Assembly: GCA_037446075.1 (NCBI GenBank)
Contig: JBBIJH010000001.1
Coordinates: 1-59,825, forward strand
DNA length: 59,825 nucleotides
Origin: JBBIJH01 sp037446075
Lineage (GTDB): Bacteria; Bacteroidota; Ignavibacteria; UBA10030; JAHEZR01
Reading direction: 5' to 3'
A model generated the notes under the pieces. That model was not told the DNA's origin. It did no database searches and saw only the letters and a program-made list of their open reading frames with translations. The translations under genes and the position numbers were made by a program. Shown piece by piece: positions 1 through 8,331 of this stretch (its first letter is position 1; every line of letters starts with the position of its first letter).

Positions 1-311
1 AGCGTCTCCACGAGGCCAAACACGTCCGTGTTATGTCCAGAGAGCCTCGACCCATCGTTCACAATGGTATTCACAGCACCGATGGCATGGGCCTCACTGC
101 TGAGACCATCGAGATGGGGGATCACGGCTTCCTTATGAGGAATCGTCACATTCACCCCTGCGATCCCGAGGGCAACCAGCCCTTCCAACGCCTCTTTCAA
201 ATCCTGAGGCTGAACGTCGAATGCCAGATAGACAAAGTTCAACTTCAGCAGTTCGAAGGCGGCATTGTGCATCAGGGGCGAAAGGGAATGCCCGATGGGA
301 TGCCCGATCAC
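1..311 (-). CDS. aroE: Shikimate dehydrogenase, N-terminal part (gene runs off the left edge)
   Basis: Reverse-strand translation gives an N-terminal shikimate dehydrogenase domain. It reduces 3-dehydroshikimate to shikimate with NADPH in the cytoplasmic chorismate pathway. Visible are the GVIGHPIGHSLSP start with the SLSP shikimate-binding serines, the NVTIPHKE segment with the catalytic lysine, AIGAVNT, and GHNTD with the catalytic aspartate. About 103 residues are present; the NADP-binding half lies outside the window. No ATG precedes the domain in frame. GTG at 309-311 is the nearest start, and it loses only a few residues compared with homologues; an upstream non-standard start is possible because the frame stays open for about 80 bases. 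It follows the TPR gene at 130 bases in the same direction. Family call is secure; the start is not. Confidence 0.9.
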   Translation of the reverse strand, partial: MIGHPIGHSLSPLMHNAAFELLKLNFVYLAFDVQPQDLKEALEGLVALGIAGVNVTIPHKEAVIPHLDGLSSEAHAIGAVNTIVNDGSRLSGHNTDVFGLVET

Positions 312-440
312 GCCCGTAATCTTTGTCGAAACGCCGGGAACTGGAATAGCAACCTCGATTGAAGGAAATAGCCTAGCACTGCGTAAAGCAAAGAAGAGAA
401 GTTAGGTTCAATCTTGTGCTGAGGGAAGGTGAAGCGCGCG

Positions 441-1865
441 TCACGGATCTAACAGCGTTTTGATCTCCTTGAGAATCTCATCGTCCGGAAATTCCTTTTC
501 AAGCTCTTTCCACCTTTCCGGATCGATCTGGATTGCCTTTTTCAGAGATTCAATCGCTTCGTCACGCTGATGGAGGATGAACTGAACCTTTGCCCGACTG
601 TAGAGGGGGTCTGCCCACGAGGAACCGAGATCAATGGAGCGGTTCAACGCTTTTAACGCTTGACGATAGTAGCCCAGCTCGTAGAGTGTCTCACCGCAAT
701 CATACCAGGCCTGAGCATTCTGCGGATCCAGCTTCGTGACCGTCCGGTAGCAAAGGAGGGATTCCTCCAGTCGGCCCATATTATAGAGAAGATCAGCCTT
801 TGCGTACCAAAGCTCTGGATAATTCTGACAAAGAGAGAGGGCTTTGTCGTAATCCCAGAGTGCCTTTCGGTACTCCTGCAAGGAATCGTAGCAGCTCCCC
901 CTTCCAAAGTACGACTCGTAGTGTCTCGGGTCAAGAGCGATGGCACGGTCGAAGCATTTGATTGCTTCCTCGTACTGGCCAAGCTCCTCGTAGGCGTTCC
1001 CCATGTTGTGCAGGGAAGGAACGTCCTTGGGGTCGTACTTCAATGTGATCTTGTAGCATTCAATTGCATCGTAGAGGCGTCCCATGTTGGCATAGGCATT
1101 CCCCTTGTTGTACCAAGCGGCAGGGAAATCTTCCTTGATTGCAAGCGCCATCTCGTAGCTCTCGATCGAAGCGCTGTATCGTCCCATCCGGTTGAGCACG
1201 ATGCCGCGATTATACCATGCATTGTAATTGTATGGGTCTCGGTTTAGATGCTCATCATAGCAACGGAGGGAATCCTCCAGCCTGTTTAGATAATCGTAAC
1301 AATACCCGAGTTCATACCAGGCATCCTTCTGAGAAGGATTGGTCTCGACGATGTATTGAAAAATCTTTGCAGCTTCTTCGAGAGCTTCCGTCCTCTCGAG
1401 GGTGATTCCCTTATTGTAGAGAGCATCTTCACTGTTGGGGTCAATCTCCAGGGCGCGGTCAAAGCAGGCGAGGGCATCGCCGTGACGGTTCAGGTTGTCC
1501 AGTGCAATTCCTTTGTTAACGAGAGCTTCGGGATCCACCGGGTTCAGGCTGAGACCTTTGTCATAGCAGGAGAGGGCTTCTTCATACTTCTGAAGGTTGT
1601 TGAGGATCATTCCCTTCCGGACCCAGGTGTCGGCGCTATAGGGAATGAAGGTCAGGAGAATATCGATGAAGTGGAGAGCATCGTTATACTTCTCATTCTC
1701 GAAGTAGTAGCTAACAAGCTCCTCAAGCGCATCGATGTTTGTGATTCCGTTAGAGCCGTCCTTGAGTCGGTCCTTTAGTTGCTTCAACTCATCGTCGAGA
1801 TTCTGCCGGCGCGAAGATTGCTCGTCGAACTCATCGTCATAATTTTCGGAATCGAAGATGCTCAT
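441..1865 (-). CDS. Tetratricopeptide repeat (TPR) protein
   Basis: This 474-residue protein is almost entirely TPR repeats, about eleven, with the pattern A-W-Y/N-K-G-x-A-L-x-x-L-G/N-R-Y-x-E-A-hhh-Y-D-x-A-L-x-hh-P recurring every 34 residues from about residue 40 to 450. The N-terminus is acidic and Ser/Asp/Glu-rich. There is no signal peptide or membrane segment, so it should be cytoplasmic and act as a protein-interaction scaffold. The partner cannot be told from sequence. It is transcribed away from yggS and lies upstream of aroE. A TTGATT/TACTTT promoter candidate sits 38-67 bases ahead of the ATG. Similar long TPR proteins are common in Chlorobi and Ignavibacteria; none gives a specific function here. 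Confidence 0.85.
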   Translation of the reverse strand: MSIFDSENYDDEFDEQSSRRQNLDDELKQLKDRLKDGSNGITNIDALEELVSYYFENEKYNDALHFIDILLTFIPYSADTWVRKGMILNNLQKYEEALSCYDKGLSLNPVDPEALVNKGIALDNLNRHGDALACFDRALEIDPNSEDALYNKGITLERTEALEEAAKIFQYIVETNPSQKDAWYELGYCYDYLNRLEDSLRCYDEHLNRDPYNYNAWYNRGIVLNRMGRYSASIESYEMALAIKEDFPAAWYNKGNAYANMGRLYDAIECYKITLKYDPKDVPSLHNMGNAYEELGQYEEAIKCFDRAIALDPRHYESYFGRGSCYDSLQEYRKALWDYDKALSLCQNYPELWYAKADLLYNMGRLEESLLCYRTVTKLDPQNAQAWYDCGETLYELGYYRQALKALNRSIDLGSSWADPLYSRAKVQFILHQRDEAIESLKKAIQIDPERWKELEKEFPDDEILKEIKTLLDP

Positions 1866-1903
1866 GGTTGCGGACGGATCGTTGGTAATATCTTCTCACG
1901 TTT

Positions 1904-1932
1904 AAAGTAAAAGAAGGAAGAGTAAAAATCAA
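1904..1932 (-). promoter_or_regulatory. Sigma-70-like promoter candidate for the TPR gene
   Basis: On the reverse strand TTGATT (1932-1927) and TACTTT (1909-1904) are separated by exactly 17 bases. The predicted start of transcription lies about 30 bases ahead of the ATG at 1865. Pattern match only. Confidence 0.4.
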
Positions 1933-1973
1933 GTGAAGAGGCCATTCGCTCACGTGGAACCAGCCGGAAGTGA

Positions 1974-2002
1974 TTGATTTTTGATGCTGAAAGAATTATA
2001 TT
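1974..2002 (+). promoter_or_regulatory. Sigma-70-like promoter candidate for the yggS operon
   Basis: TTGATT (1974-1979) and TATATT (1997-2002) are separated by 17 bases. The ATG of yggS is at 2021, so the leader would be only about 12 bases and has no Shine-Dalgarno sequence. It is divergent from the TPR promoter and has the same -35 hexamer. Confidence 0.45.
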
Positions 2003-2020
2003 TGTTGTTCGACTTCCTCA

Positions 2021-2746
2021 ATGATTGCCGAAAAAGTCTCTGAAGTCCGTGAACGGATTCGGAAAGCGTGTGAGCGGGCGAGCCGAAAACCCGAAACCGT
2101 GCAATTAATTGCAGTTACGAAGGGTTTCGGTGTAGAGAGGATTCGCGAAGCGGTGGAAGCGGGGATTCAGGATATTGGCGAGAATTTTGTTCAAGAACTT
2201 CGGGCGAAACGCCAAGAACTGAACGATCCGACGGTCCGATGGCACTTTGTCGGGCATCTTCAATCCAATAAAGTCAAATACATTGCAGATTTCATCTGCC
2301 TCGTCCACTCGCTGGACCATCGGAGTGTCGCGGAGGAGATTGACAAAAGGGGAGCGCGAATCGGGAGAGTGATCGAGGCTCTGGTTGAAGTAAATACGTC
2401 GGGAGAAAAATCGAAATTCGGCGTCTACCCCGAAGCAAGCTTGGAGTTTGTAAAAGCTCTCGCTCGTTACAAGAACCTGAAAGTTAAGGGGTTAATGACG
2501 ATTGGCCCGTTCGTGCCCGACCCCGAAGATTCCCGCCCAGCGTTCAGAACACTGCGACAGCTTCGTGACGAGATCGCGTCAGCGGGAATTGACAATGTGG
2601 AAATGAGAGAGCTTTCCATGGGAATGACAAAGGATTTTGAGGTTGCAATTGAAGAGGGAGCTACACTGGTACGTATCGGCACGGCCATTTTTGGCCCACG
2701 CGAAGAAAAGGAAGATCCACCACCAATGTACACGATCGGCTCATGA
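2021..2746 (+). CDS. yggS: YggS/PROSC-family pyridoxal-phosphate homeostasis protein
   Basis: The 241-residue protein is a single-domain PLP-binding barrel (alanine-racemase N-terminal fold). The family keeps free pyridoxal phosphate in balance and has no known catalytic activity. Visible are the cofactor lysine in AVTKG (K34), the DIGENFVQE segment, WHFVGHLQSNK, VNTSGEKSKFG and the C-terminal ELSMGMTKDFE...GATLVRIGTAIFG that holds the phosphate. Length matches the family (220-240). It is the first gene of the plus-strand operon, and its stop overlaps the next start as ATGA at 2743. This gene beside ileS and lspA is an order I know from Chlorobi/Ignavibacteria; there a divIVA gene often follows yggS, and it is absent here. 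Confidence 0.95.
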   Translation: MIAEKVSEVRERIRKACERASRKPETVQLIAVTKGFGVERIREAVEAGIQDIGENFVQELRAKRQELNDPTVRWHFVGHLQSNKVKYIADFICLVHSLDHRSVAEEIDKRGARIGRVIEALVEVNTSGEKSKFGVYPEASLEFVKALARYKNLKVKGLMTIGPFVPDPEDSRPAFRTLRQLRDEIASAGIDNVEMRELSMGMTKDFEVAIEEGATLVRIGTAIFGPREEKEDPPPMYTIGS

Positions 2747-3573
2747 CTGAATTGCGCGCCCAAATTGCGGAATCGGTTGCTTTCATCCGGAGAAAAAGCA
2801 AGGCACGCCCCGAGATCGGCATCATTCTCGGAACGGGTCTCGGCGGCCTGGTTCGGGAGATCCGGATGGAGACGGTGATTGACTACGACGAGATCCCCCA
2901 TTTCCCTGTCTCTACCGTCGAGTCCCACCATGGGAAGTTAATCTTCGGGACTCTCGCGGGGAAGAAGATTGTGGCAATGCAAGGACGCTTCCATTATTAC
3001 GAAGGCTATACGATGCAGCAGATCACTTTTCCCGTTCGTGTGATGGGAGCGAAAGGCGGTCTCGGGGTAAAGACTCTCCTGATCTCCAATGCTGCGGGCG
3101 GGTTAAACCCCTTGTTCCAACGCGGCGACTTGATGCTGATCGCGGATCACATCAATCTGCTGGGAAACAATCCCCTGATCGGACCCAACGACGATGAGCT
3201 GGGTCCGCGCTTCCCGGACATGTCAGAGGCATACAGCAAGAAACTGATTGCGCTTGCAGAACAAGTTGCCCTTGACAAGAAGATCCGAGTTCAGAAGGGG
3301 GTGTACGTGGCGATGACAGGGCCAAACCTCGAGACGAGAGCCGAGTATCGGTTCCTTCGCCTGATTGGCGCCGATGCTGTCGGGATGTCGACTGTTCCGG
3401 AAAACATCGTCGCGAATCACATGGGCATGAAAGTCCTCGGCATCTCCATCATTACGGACGAATGCTTCCCCGAAGCGCTAAAACCCGTGAGTGTAGAGGA
3501 GATCATCGCTGTGGCGAAGAAAGCAGAACCGAAGTTGACTCAGTTGATGAAAGAGGTTGTACGAAGGCTATAA
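2743..3573 (+). CDS. Purine nucleoside phosphorylase, trimeric type
   Basis: It cleaves purine nucleosides with phosphate to the base and (deoxy)ribose 1-phosphate, a cytoplasmic salvage step. The 276 residues match the trimeric NP-I/PNP-MTAP family. Seen are the phosphate loop GTGLGG near the N-terminus, the STVESHHGKL phosphate-site histidines, QGRFHYYEGY, SNAAGGLNP, and the signature segment MTGPNLETRAEYR...ADAVGMSTVPE. In the base-recognition loop the sequence is SIITDE, with Asp where mammalian PNP has the Asn that reads 6-oxopurines, so substrate range is uncertain. The start overlaps yggS by 4 bases. An adenosine deaminase gene lies at the far end of the window. Confidence 0.93.
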   Translation: MTELRAQIAESVAFIRRKSKARPEIGIILGTGLGGLVREIRMETVIDYDEIPHFPVSTVESHHGKLIFGTLAGKKIVAMQGRFHYYEGYTMQQITFPVRVMGAKGGLGVKTLLISNAAGGLNPLFQRGDLMLIADHINLLGNNPLIGPNDDELGPRFPDMSEAYSKKLIALAEQVALDKKIRVQKGVYVAMTGPNLETRAEYRFLRLIGADAVGMSTVPENIVANHMGMKVLGISIITDECFPEALKPVSVEEIIAVAKKAEPKLTQLMKEVVRRL

Positions 3574-3647
3574 ATGATTTTCAATTTTCGAGTTCCAATT
3601 GACTCCTTACAATCCATGTAATTTGGCAATTCAAGATTGAGAATGGG

Positions 3648-3881
3648 GTGAAGCCGATGGTACCCATTGGGAAAGTGCTCATGGGACTTGGTGCGATGCT
3701 GCTGGGCGTGGGGTTGCTGCTGACGTTTTTCGACAGAATCCCTTTTCTCGGCAAGTTGCCGGGGGATATCCATATAAAGAAGGACAACTTCCAGTTATAT
3801 TTCCCAATCGCAACGAGCATCGTTCTGAGTCTGCTGGCGACGTTGGTACTGTGGATCATATCGTACTTCAGCAAGAAATAA
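3648..3881 (+). CDS. DUF2905 small membrane protein
   Basis: A small protein of 74-77 residues with two hydrophobic helices (about residues 8-26 and 53-72) flanking a short loop with RIPFLGKLPGDI, the hallmark of DUF2905. The family is a conserved two-helix inner-membrane protein of unknown function. Start is either GTG 3648 or ATG 3657; the latter gives MVPIGK and fits homologue length. It lies between the phosphorylase and ileS, 10 bases before the ileS ATG, so it is very probably translated with them. Confidence 0.8.
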   Translation: MKPMVPIGKVLMGLGAMLLGVGLLLTFFDRIPFLGKLPGDIHIKKDNFQLYFPIATSIVLSLLATLVLWIISYFSKK

Positions 3882-3891
3882 GACCCGGTTG

Positions 3892-6800
3892 ATGTTCAAA
3901 GAACTTCCAGATAAAATTAATTACCCCGAGCTTGAAGCTTCTATCCTGAAGTTCTGGGAATCAGAAAAGATCTTTGAGAAGAGCGTGGTGTCCCGCAAAG
4001 GGAAACCGGCGTTCACATTTTACGAGGGTCCCCCCACTGCAAACGGAAAACCCGGAATCCACCATGTCCTGAGCCGCACAATCAAAGATCTGGTCTGCCG
4101 CTATAAGACAATGGCGGGTTTCAAAGTGGAACGAAAAGCAGGCTGGGACACGCACGGCCTCCCCGTCGAGATTGAGGTGGAGAAAGCACTTGGCTTCAGG
4201 CACAAGGACGAGATCGTGGAGTATGGAATTGAGAAATTCAATAAGGCCTGCTACGACTCCGTCTTTGCATACCTGAACGACTGGGAGGATCTTACAAGGC
4301 GGATCGGTTACTGGGTAGACCTGAAAAATGCTTATGTCACCTGCACGAACGAATACATCGAGTCGGTCTGGTGGGCCTTGAAGCAATTCTTTGATCGCGG
4401 ATACATTTACAAGGGGTACAAGAGTCAGCCTTACTGCCCACGATGCGAGACACCGCTCTCCTCTCACGAAGTTGCCCTCGGCTATGAGGATGTGAGGGAC
4501 CCGTCCGTCTATGTGAAAATGAGAGTGAGGGGGGAGAGGGATACCTACTTCCTGGTATGGACGACAACTCCCTGGACACTTCCCTCCAACCTCGCCCTTG
4601 CAGTCCACCGGGAAGTTGACTATGTGAAGGTCCAGCACAACGGAGAGTTTCTCATCCTTGCAGAGGCGCGGATCGGCGTGGTCGATGGAGACCATAGAAT
4701 TGTCGAGAGGATGAAGGGACATTCGCTGCTGGGGAAAGAGTATGAGCCGCTATTCAATTACACTTCACTCAGCAAACGCGCTCATTATGTCGAACACGGC
4801 GAATTTGTCACGATTGAAGACGGAACGGGGATCGTTCACATCGCTCCCGCGTTTGGCGAGGATGACTATAAGTTCGGCCAGCAATACGGCCTACCTTTTC
4901 TCCAGCTTGTGGACAAGAGCGGTAACTTCGTGCCCGAAGCAACTGACTTTGCGGGACAATTCGTTAAAGATGCCGATCCGAATATCATCAGGAATCTCAA
5001 AGAAAGAGGCCTTCTGTACAAGAAAGAGACGATCACCCACAGTTACCCTCACTGCTGGAGATGTAAGACACCTCTTCTTTATTATGCTCGGGAGGCGTGG
5101 TACATAAGCACGACGAAGTTTGCAGATAAGATGATTGAACTGAACAGGAGCATTAACTGGATCCCGCCGGAGATCGGTACGGGACGCTTTGGCAACTGGC
5201 TACAAGAGAACAAGGATTGGGCACTTTCCCGTGAGCGGTTCTGGGGGACTCCACTGAACATCTGGATCTGTGACCGAGGACACACACGAGCGATTGGCAG
5301 CATTGAAGAGCTCCGCCGTCATGGCAAGAATATTCCCGAGCCGCTCGACCTCCACAAGCCGTACGTCGATGCGATTACGATGGAATGCCAGGAATGTGGC
5401 GGAACGATGAGACGAACTACCGAGGTGATCGATGCATGGTTCGACTCCGGCAGTATGCCCTTCGCTCAGTATCACTACCCATTTGAGAACAAGGAACTCT
5501 TTGAACAGAATTATCCGGCAGATTTCATCGCTGAGGGAATTGACCAGACGCGAGGATGGTTCTACTCGCTTCACGCCATCGGGACGTTCCTTTTTGACAG
5601 GCCTGCGTATAAAAACTTGATCGTCAACGAACTGATTCTCGATAAAGAAGGGAAGAAGATGTCGAAGTCGGCGGGAAACGTCGTCGACCCCTTCGAAATC
5701 GTCAGCCGATATGGAGCAGACATCGTACGCTGGTACCTGATCACAAACAGTCCGCCCTGGCGCTCGACGCTGTTTGCGGAGGAAGGGCTTGGGAATGTCC
5801 AGGCGGGTTTCTTCCGAGCCCTTGTAAATGTTTACGGCCCATTCTTTGCTCGATATGCAAACATCGACGCTTTCGACTACCGTGAGCAGGACATTCCTGT
5901 GGGTGAACGTCGCGAGATCGATCGATGGATCCTGTCAGCATTAAACAGCTTGGTGAAGCGGTACCGGGCCGCCATGGACAGTTATGACATCACGCGCGCG
6001 GCGCGGGAAGTCAGCGAGTTTACCGTCGATGCCCTCTCGAACTGGTACGTGCGACGAAACCGAGCTCGCTTCTGGTCGAAATGGTCAGCAAGTGACCCGA
6101 AGGATAAACTTGCAGCATACCAGACGCTTTATCAGTGTCTGATCTCGATTGCCAAATTGATGGCACCGTTCGCCCCGTTCTTTGCTGATGAACTCTACCG
6201 GAACTTGAACACAGTGACCCGCCGGGAACCGGCCGAGTCTGTCCACCTCGCTTACTTACCCGAGGTGGATGAGAACCTTATCGATTCCGAGCTTGAGAGA
6301 AAGATGAACCTCGTCCGGCACGTCGTCTCATTGACGAGGGCACTGCGCACGCAGGCGAATGTGAAAGTGCGACAGCCTCTTTCACGAATCATGGTCGCTG
6401 TTTCAAGGGAAGAGGACCGCCGGGCATTGCATTCGATGGAGGGCATTATCCTTGACGAGATCAACGTCAAGCGCATTGAGTATGTGGACAGCGATTCTTC
6501 GATCATCCACAAGAGAGCGAAACCGAATTTCAAGTCAATCGGGCCGAAGTTCGGAAAGGATGTTCAGAAAGTTGCCGAACGGATCAAGAATCTCGACAAG
6601 TCAGAGATCAAAGAGGTAGAAACAAAAGGCGAAGTTTCCATTGTCGTGAATGAGCAAACGGTCGTGATCACGAGAAACGATGTCGAAATCTTGAGCGAGG
6701 AAATCAAAGGCTGGCTCGTCGAATCGGAAAATGGGCTCACCGTCGCACTGGATACGACGATTACAGATGAGTTGCTTGAAGAGGGCCTCGCTCGTGAATT

Positions 6801-7044
6801 CATCAACCGAGTCCAGCGGATGCGAAAGGATACTGGGTTTGACGTGGTGGACCGAATCGAGGTTCGGTATCGCGCCTCGGAAAAACTCAGCCAGGCACTT
6901 GACCGTTTTGGCGACATGATCAAGATGGAGACCCTCGCTCTGTCCCTGTCGCCAGAATTTTCTCCCGGTGAATACTCCGCCCAGTGGGAGATCAATGGGG
7001 AAAAATGTGAAATTGCAGTTGAACGGGTAAGAAGAAGCAACTAA
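3892..7044 (+). CDS. ileS: Isoleucyl-tRNA synthetase, long type
   Basis: It charges tRNA-Ile with isoleucine using ATP. The 1050 residues start best at ATG 3892; a TTG one codon earlier is also open. The class I motifs are present: the HIGH-like GIHH at residues 55-58 after GPPTANGKP, and KMSKS at 589-593. The editing (CP1) domain carries the TTPWTLPSN signature and DGTGIVHIAPAFGEDD. After the catalytic core come the anticodon-binding helices and a long C-terminal extension ending in a duplicated beta domain. Length and motif style match the IleS2 branch shared by eukaryotes, archaea and many Bacteroidota; some members of this branch resist mupirocin. It follows DUF2905 closely and precedes the dksA-like gene by 40 bases. 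Confidence 0.97.
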   Translation: MFKELPDKINYPELEASILKFWESEKIFEKSVVSRKGKPAFTFYEGPPTANGKPGIHHVLSRTIKDLVCRYKTMAGFKVERKAGWDTHGLPVEIEVEKALGFRHKDEIVEYGIEKFNKACYDSVFAYLNDWEDLTRRIGYWVDLKNAYVTCTNEYIESVWWALKQFFDRGYIYKGYKSQPYCPRCETPLSSHEVALGYEDVRDPSVYVKMRVRGERDTYFLVWTTTPWTLPSNLALAVHREVDYVKVQHNGEFLILAEARIGVVDGDHRIVERMKGHSLLGKEYEPLFNYTSLSKRAHYVEHGEFVTIEDGTGIVHIAPAFGEDDYKFGQQYGLPFLQLVDKSGNFVPEATDFAGQFVKDADPNIIRNLKERGLLYKKETITHSYPHCWRCKTPLLYYAREAWYISTTKFADKMIELNRSINWIPPEIGTGRFGNWLQENKDWALSRERFWGTPLNIWICDRGHTRAIGSIEELRRHGKNIPEPLDLHKPYVDAITMECQECGGTMRRTTEVIDAWFDSGSMPFAQYHYPFENKELFEQNYPADFIAEGIDQTRGWFYSLHAIGTFLFDRPAYKNLIVNELILDKEGKKMSKSAGNVVDPFEIVSRYGADIVRWYLITNSPPWRSTLFAEEGLGNVQAGFFRALVNVYGPFFARYANIDAFDYREQDIPVGERREIDRWILSALNSLVKRYRAAMDSYDITRAAREVSEFTVDALSNWYVRRNRARFWSKWSASDPKDKLAAYQTLYQCLISIAKLMAPFAPFFADELYRNLNTVTRREPAESVHLAYLPEVDENLIDSELERKMNLVRHVVSLTRALRTQANVKVRQPLSRIMVAVSREEDRRALHSMEGIILDEINVKRIEYVDSDSSIIHKRAKPNFKSIGPKFGKDVQKVAERIKNLDKSEIKEVETKGEVSIVVNEQTVVITRNDVEILSEEIKGWLVESENGLTVALDTTITDELLEEGLAREFINRVQRMRKDTGFDVVDRIEVRYRASEKLSQALDRFGDMIKMETLALSLSPEFSPGEYSAQWEINGEKCEIAVERVRRSN

Positions 7045-7083
7045 AGCACCGAAACACGGTCCAGCAGAAAGGAGAGAAATCGA

Positions 7084-7563
7084 ATGGCAAAGAAAGTGCT
7101 GAAGAAAAATCCACCGAAGGTGAGGCTCAGAGCGGGAACTGCAAAGGCGACCGTGGCAAGAAAGGTCTCGCCACCGAAATCGGTCCGAAAAGATGGCTAC
7201 AGCAAAGAGGAACTCGCCCATTTCCGGGAGATCATCCTCCAGAAGAAAAAAGAGATTCTAGAAGAACTCGAGAGCTTGAAGGAGAGCATGATGGACGTCA
7301 CGACGGGCGAGTACGTCAGTGAAAACTCCACCTACTCCCTCCACATGGAGCAAGGGACCGACGCCATGGAGCGAGAGAAGACGTTCCTCTTCGCCTCTCG
7401 CGAAGGGAAATTCCTCAACTACCTCGAGGATGCCCTGAAGCGAATCGAGAAGGGCGATTATGGGTACTGTACCGACTGCGGGAAACTTATTGAAAAGGAA
7501 CGTCTGGAAGCAGTGCCTCATGCGCAGTTGTGCGTTCAGTGCAAGTTAAAGCGCGGACGTTAA
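7084..7563 (+). CDS. DksA/TraR-type C4 zinc-finger regulator
   Basis: A 159-residue RNA-polymerase-binding regulator of the DksA/TraR superfamily. The C4 zinc finger is complete: C129, C132, C150 and C153, in the pattern YCTDCGK...CVQC. Ahead of it is a coiled-coil stretch (about residues 40-115), with a YSLHMEQGTDAMERE region in place of the E. coli DADA tip, so the tip chemistry differs. The first 40 residues are lysine/arginine-rich and probably disordered. Such genes next to ileS and lspA are regular in Chlorobi and Ignavibacteria. It may tune transcription with ppGpp, but that is inference. A GGAGAG Shine-Dalgarno stands before the ATG. Confidence 0.88.
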   Translation: MAKKVLKKNPPKVRLRAGTAKATVARKVSPPKSVRKDGYSKEELAHFREIILQKKKEILEELESLKESMMDVTTGEYVSENSTYSLHMEQGTDAMEREKTFLFASREGKFLNYLEDALKRIEKGDYGYCTDCGKLIEKERLEAVPHAQLCVQCKLKRGR

Positions 7564-7603
7564 CTGACCTTTTTTCTCAGAACACTTTCGGTGCGAGACC
7601 ACG

Positions 7604-8284
7604 GTGCGGATTCTTTACTTCTCTCTCTTTATTGTCGTTGCCGATCAGGTCACGAAGCTTGTAGTGAAAGGCCTCAGCATTCCGTCGCTGGGGGTTCACC
7701 TGCGGGGGATGGGGCTTGGTGCCAGCAAGCCGATTCTCGGTGACTTCTTAAAAATCACATACATCGAGAACCCCGGAATGGCTTTTGGAATTGACTTGGG
7801 CGGTAAGCTATTTTTCTCCATCTTCTCCATTGTTGCGAGCATCGGGATTCTTTTTTACCTTTACAAAGCAAGGGAGGAGCGACTTGCTCATCGGCTCTCC
7901 CTCGCCATGATTCTGGGCGGCGCTGTTGGGAACCTCATCGACAGGGTTTTCTACGGAATCCTATTCAATGGCGATCCGATCTTTTACGGCCGCGTCGTGG
8001 ATTTTATTGATGTGGACTTCTTCGACCTCAACATTTTTGGATACCACCTATCGCGCTGGCCAGTCTTCAATATCGCAGACGCCTGCGTCACACTCGGAGT
8101 CGTTTTCATCATCCTCTTCCGACGCCGGGCGAAGAAAAAGGAGCCCGCATCGATTCTTGCGACTGCTCCAAGAATCTCCGAGGTGAATTCCAACCCCTCC
8201 GGGAGTTTAGCCTCCAATAGCTCCCCGAACGTCTCCCCGCCAGAGCGACATCGGAATGCACGGGCGTCATCGGACGGACCCTAA
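7604..8284 (+). CDS. lspA: Lipoprotein signal peptidase (signal peptidase II)
   Basis: This inner-membrane aspartyl protease removes signal peptides from prolipoproteins; several lipobox proteins are encoded in this window. Four membrane segments are visible. The catalytic aspartates are D113 in GNLIDR and D159 in NIADAC, with the NPGMAFG motif before them. It starts with GTG at 7604. At 226 residues it is 50-60 longer than typical. The excess is a Ser/Pro/Asn-rich tail after the last helix (from about residue 178), which looks disordered and cytoplasmic. It lies between the dksA-like gene and rluD, as in related genomes. Confidence 0.95.
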   Translation: MRILYFSLFIVVADQVTKLVVKGLSIPSLGVHLRGMGLGASKPILGDFLKITYIENPGMAFGIDLGGKLFFSIFSIVASIGILFYLYKAREERLAHRLSLAMILGGAVGNLIDRVFYGILFNGDPIFYGRVVDFIDVDFFDLNIFGYHLSRWPVFNIADACVTLGVVFIILFRRRAKKKEPASILATAPRISEVNSNPSGSLASNSSPNVSPPERHRNARASSDGP

Positions 8285-8331
8285 AGTGAAGAACACAGGC
8301 TCTCGAGAAAAGTGCGGAGAGCTCGAATGCC

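Noticed and set aside
33..362. Open frame of 109 codons on the plus strand
   Set aside because: It is the shadow of aroE on the reverse strand, where the family motifs are unmistakable.
3961..4722. Long open frame of 253 codons on the minus strand
   Set aside because: It lies wholly inside ileS, and its translation has no domain features.
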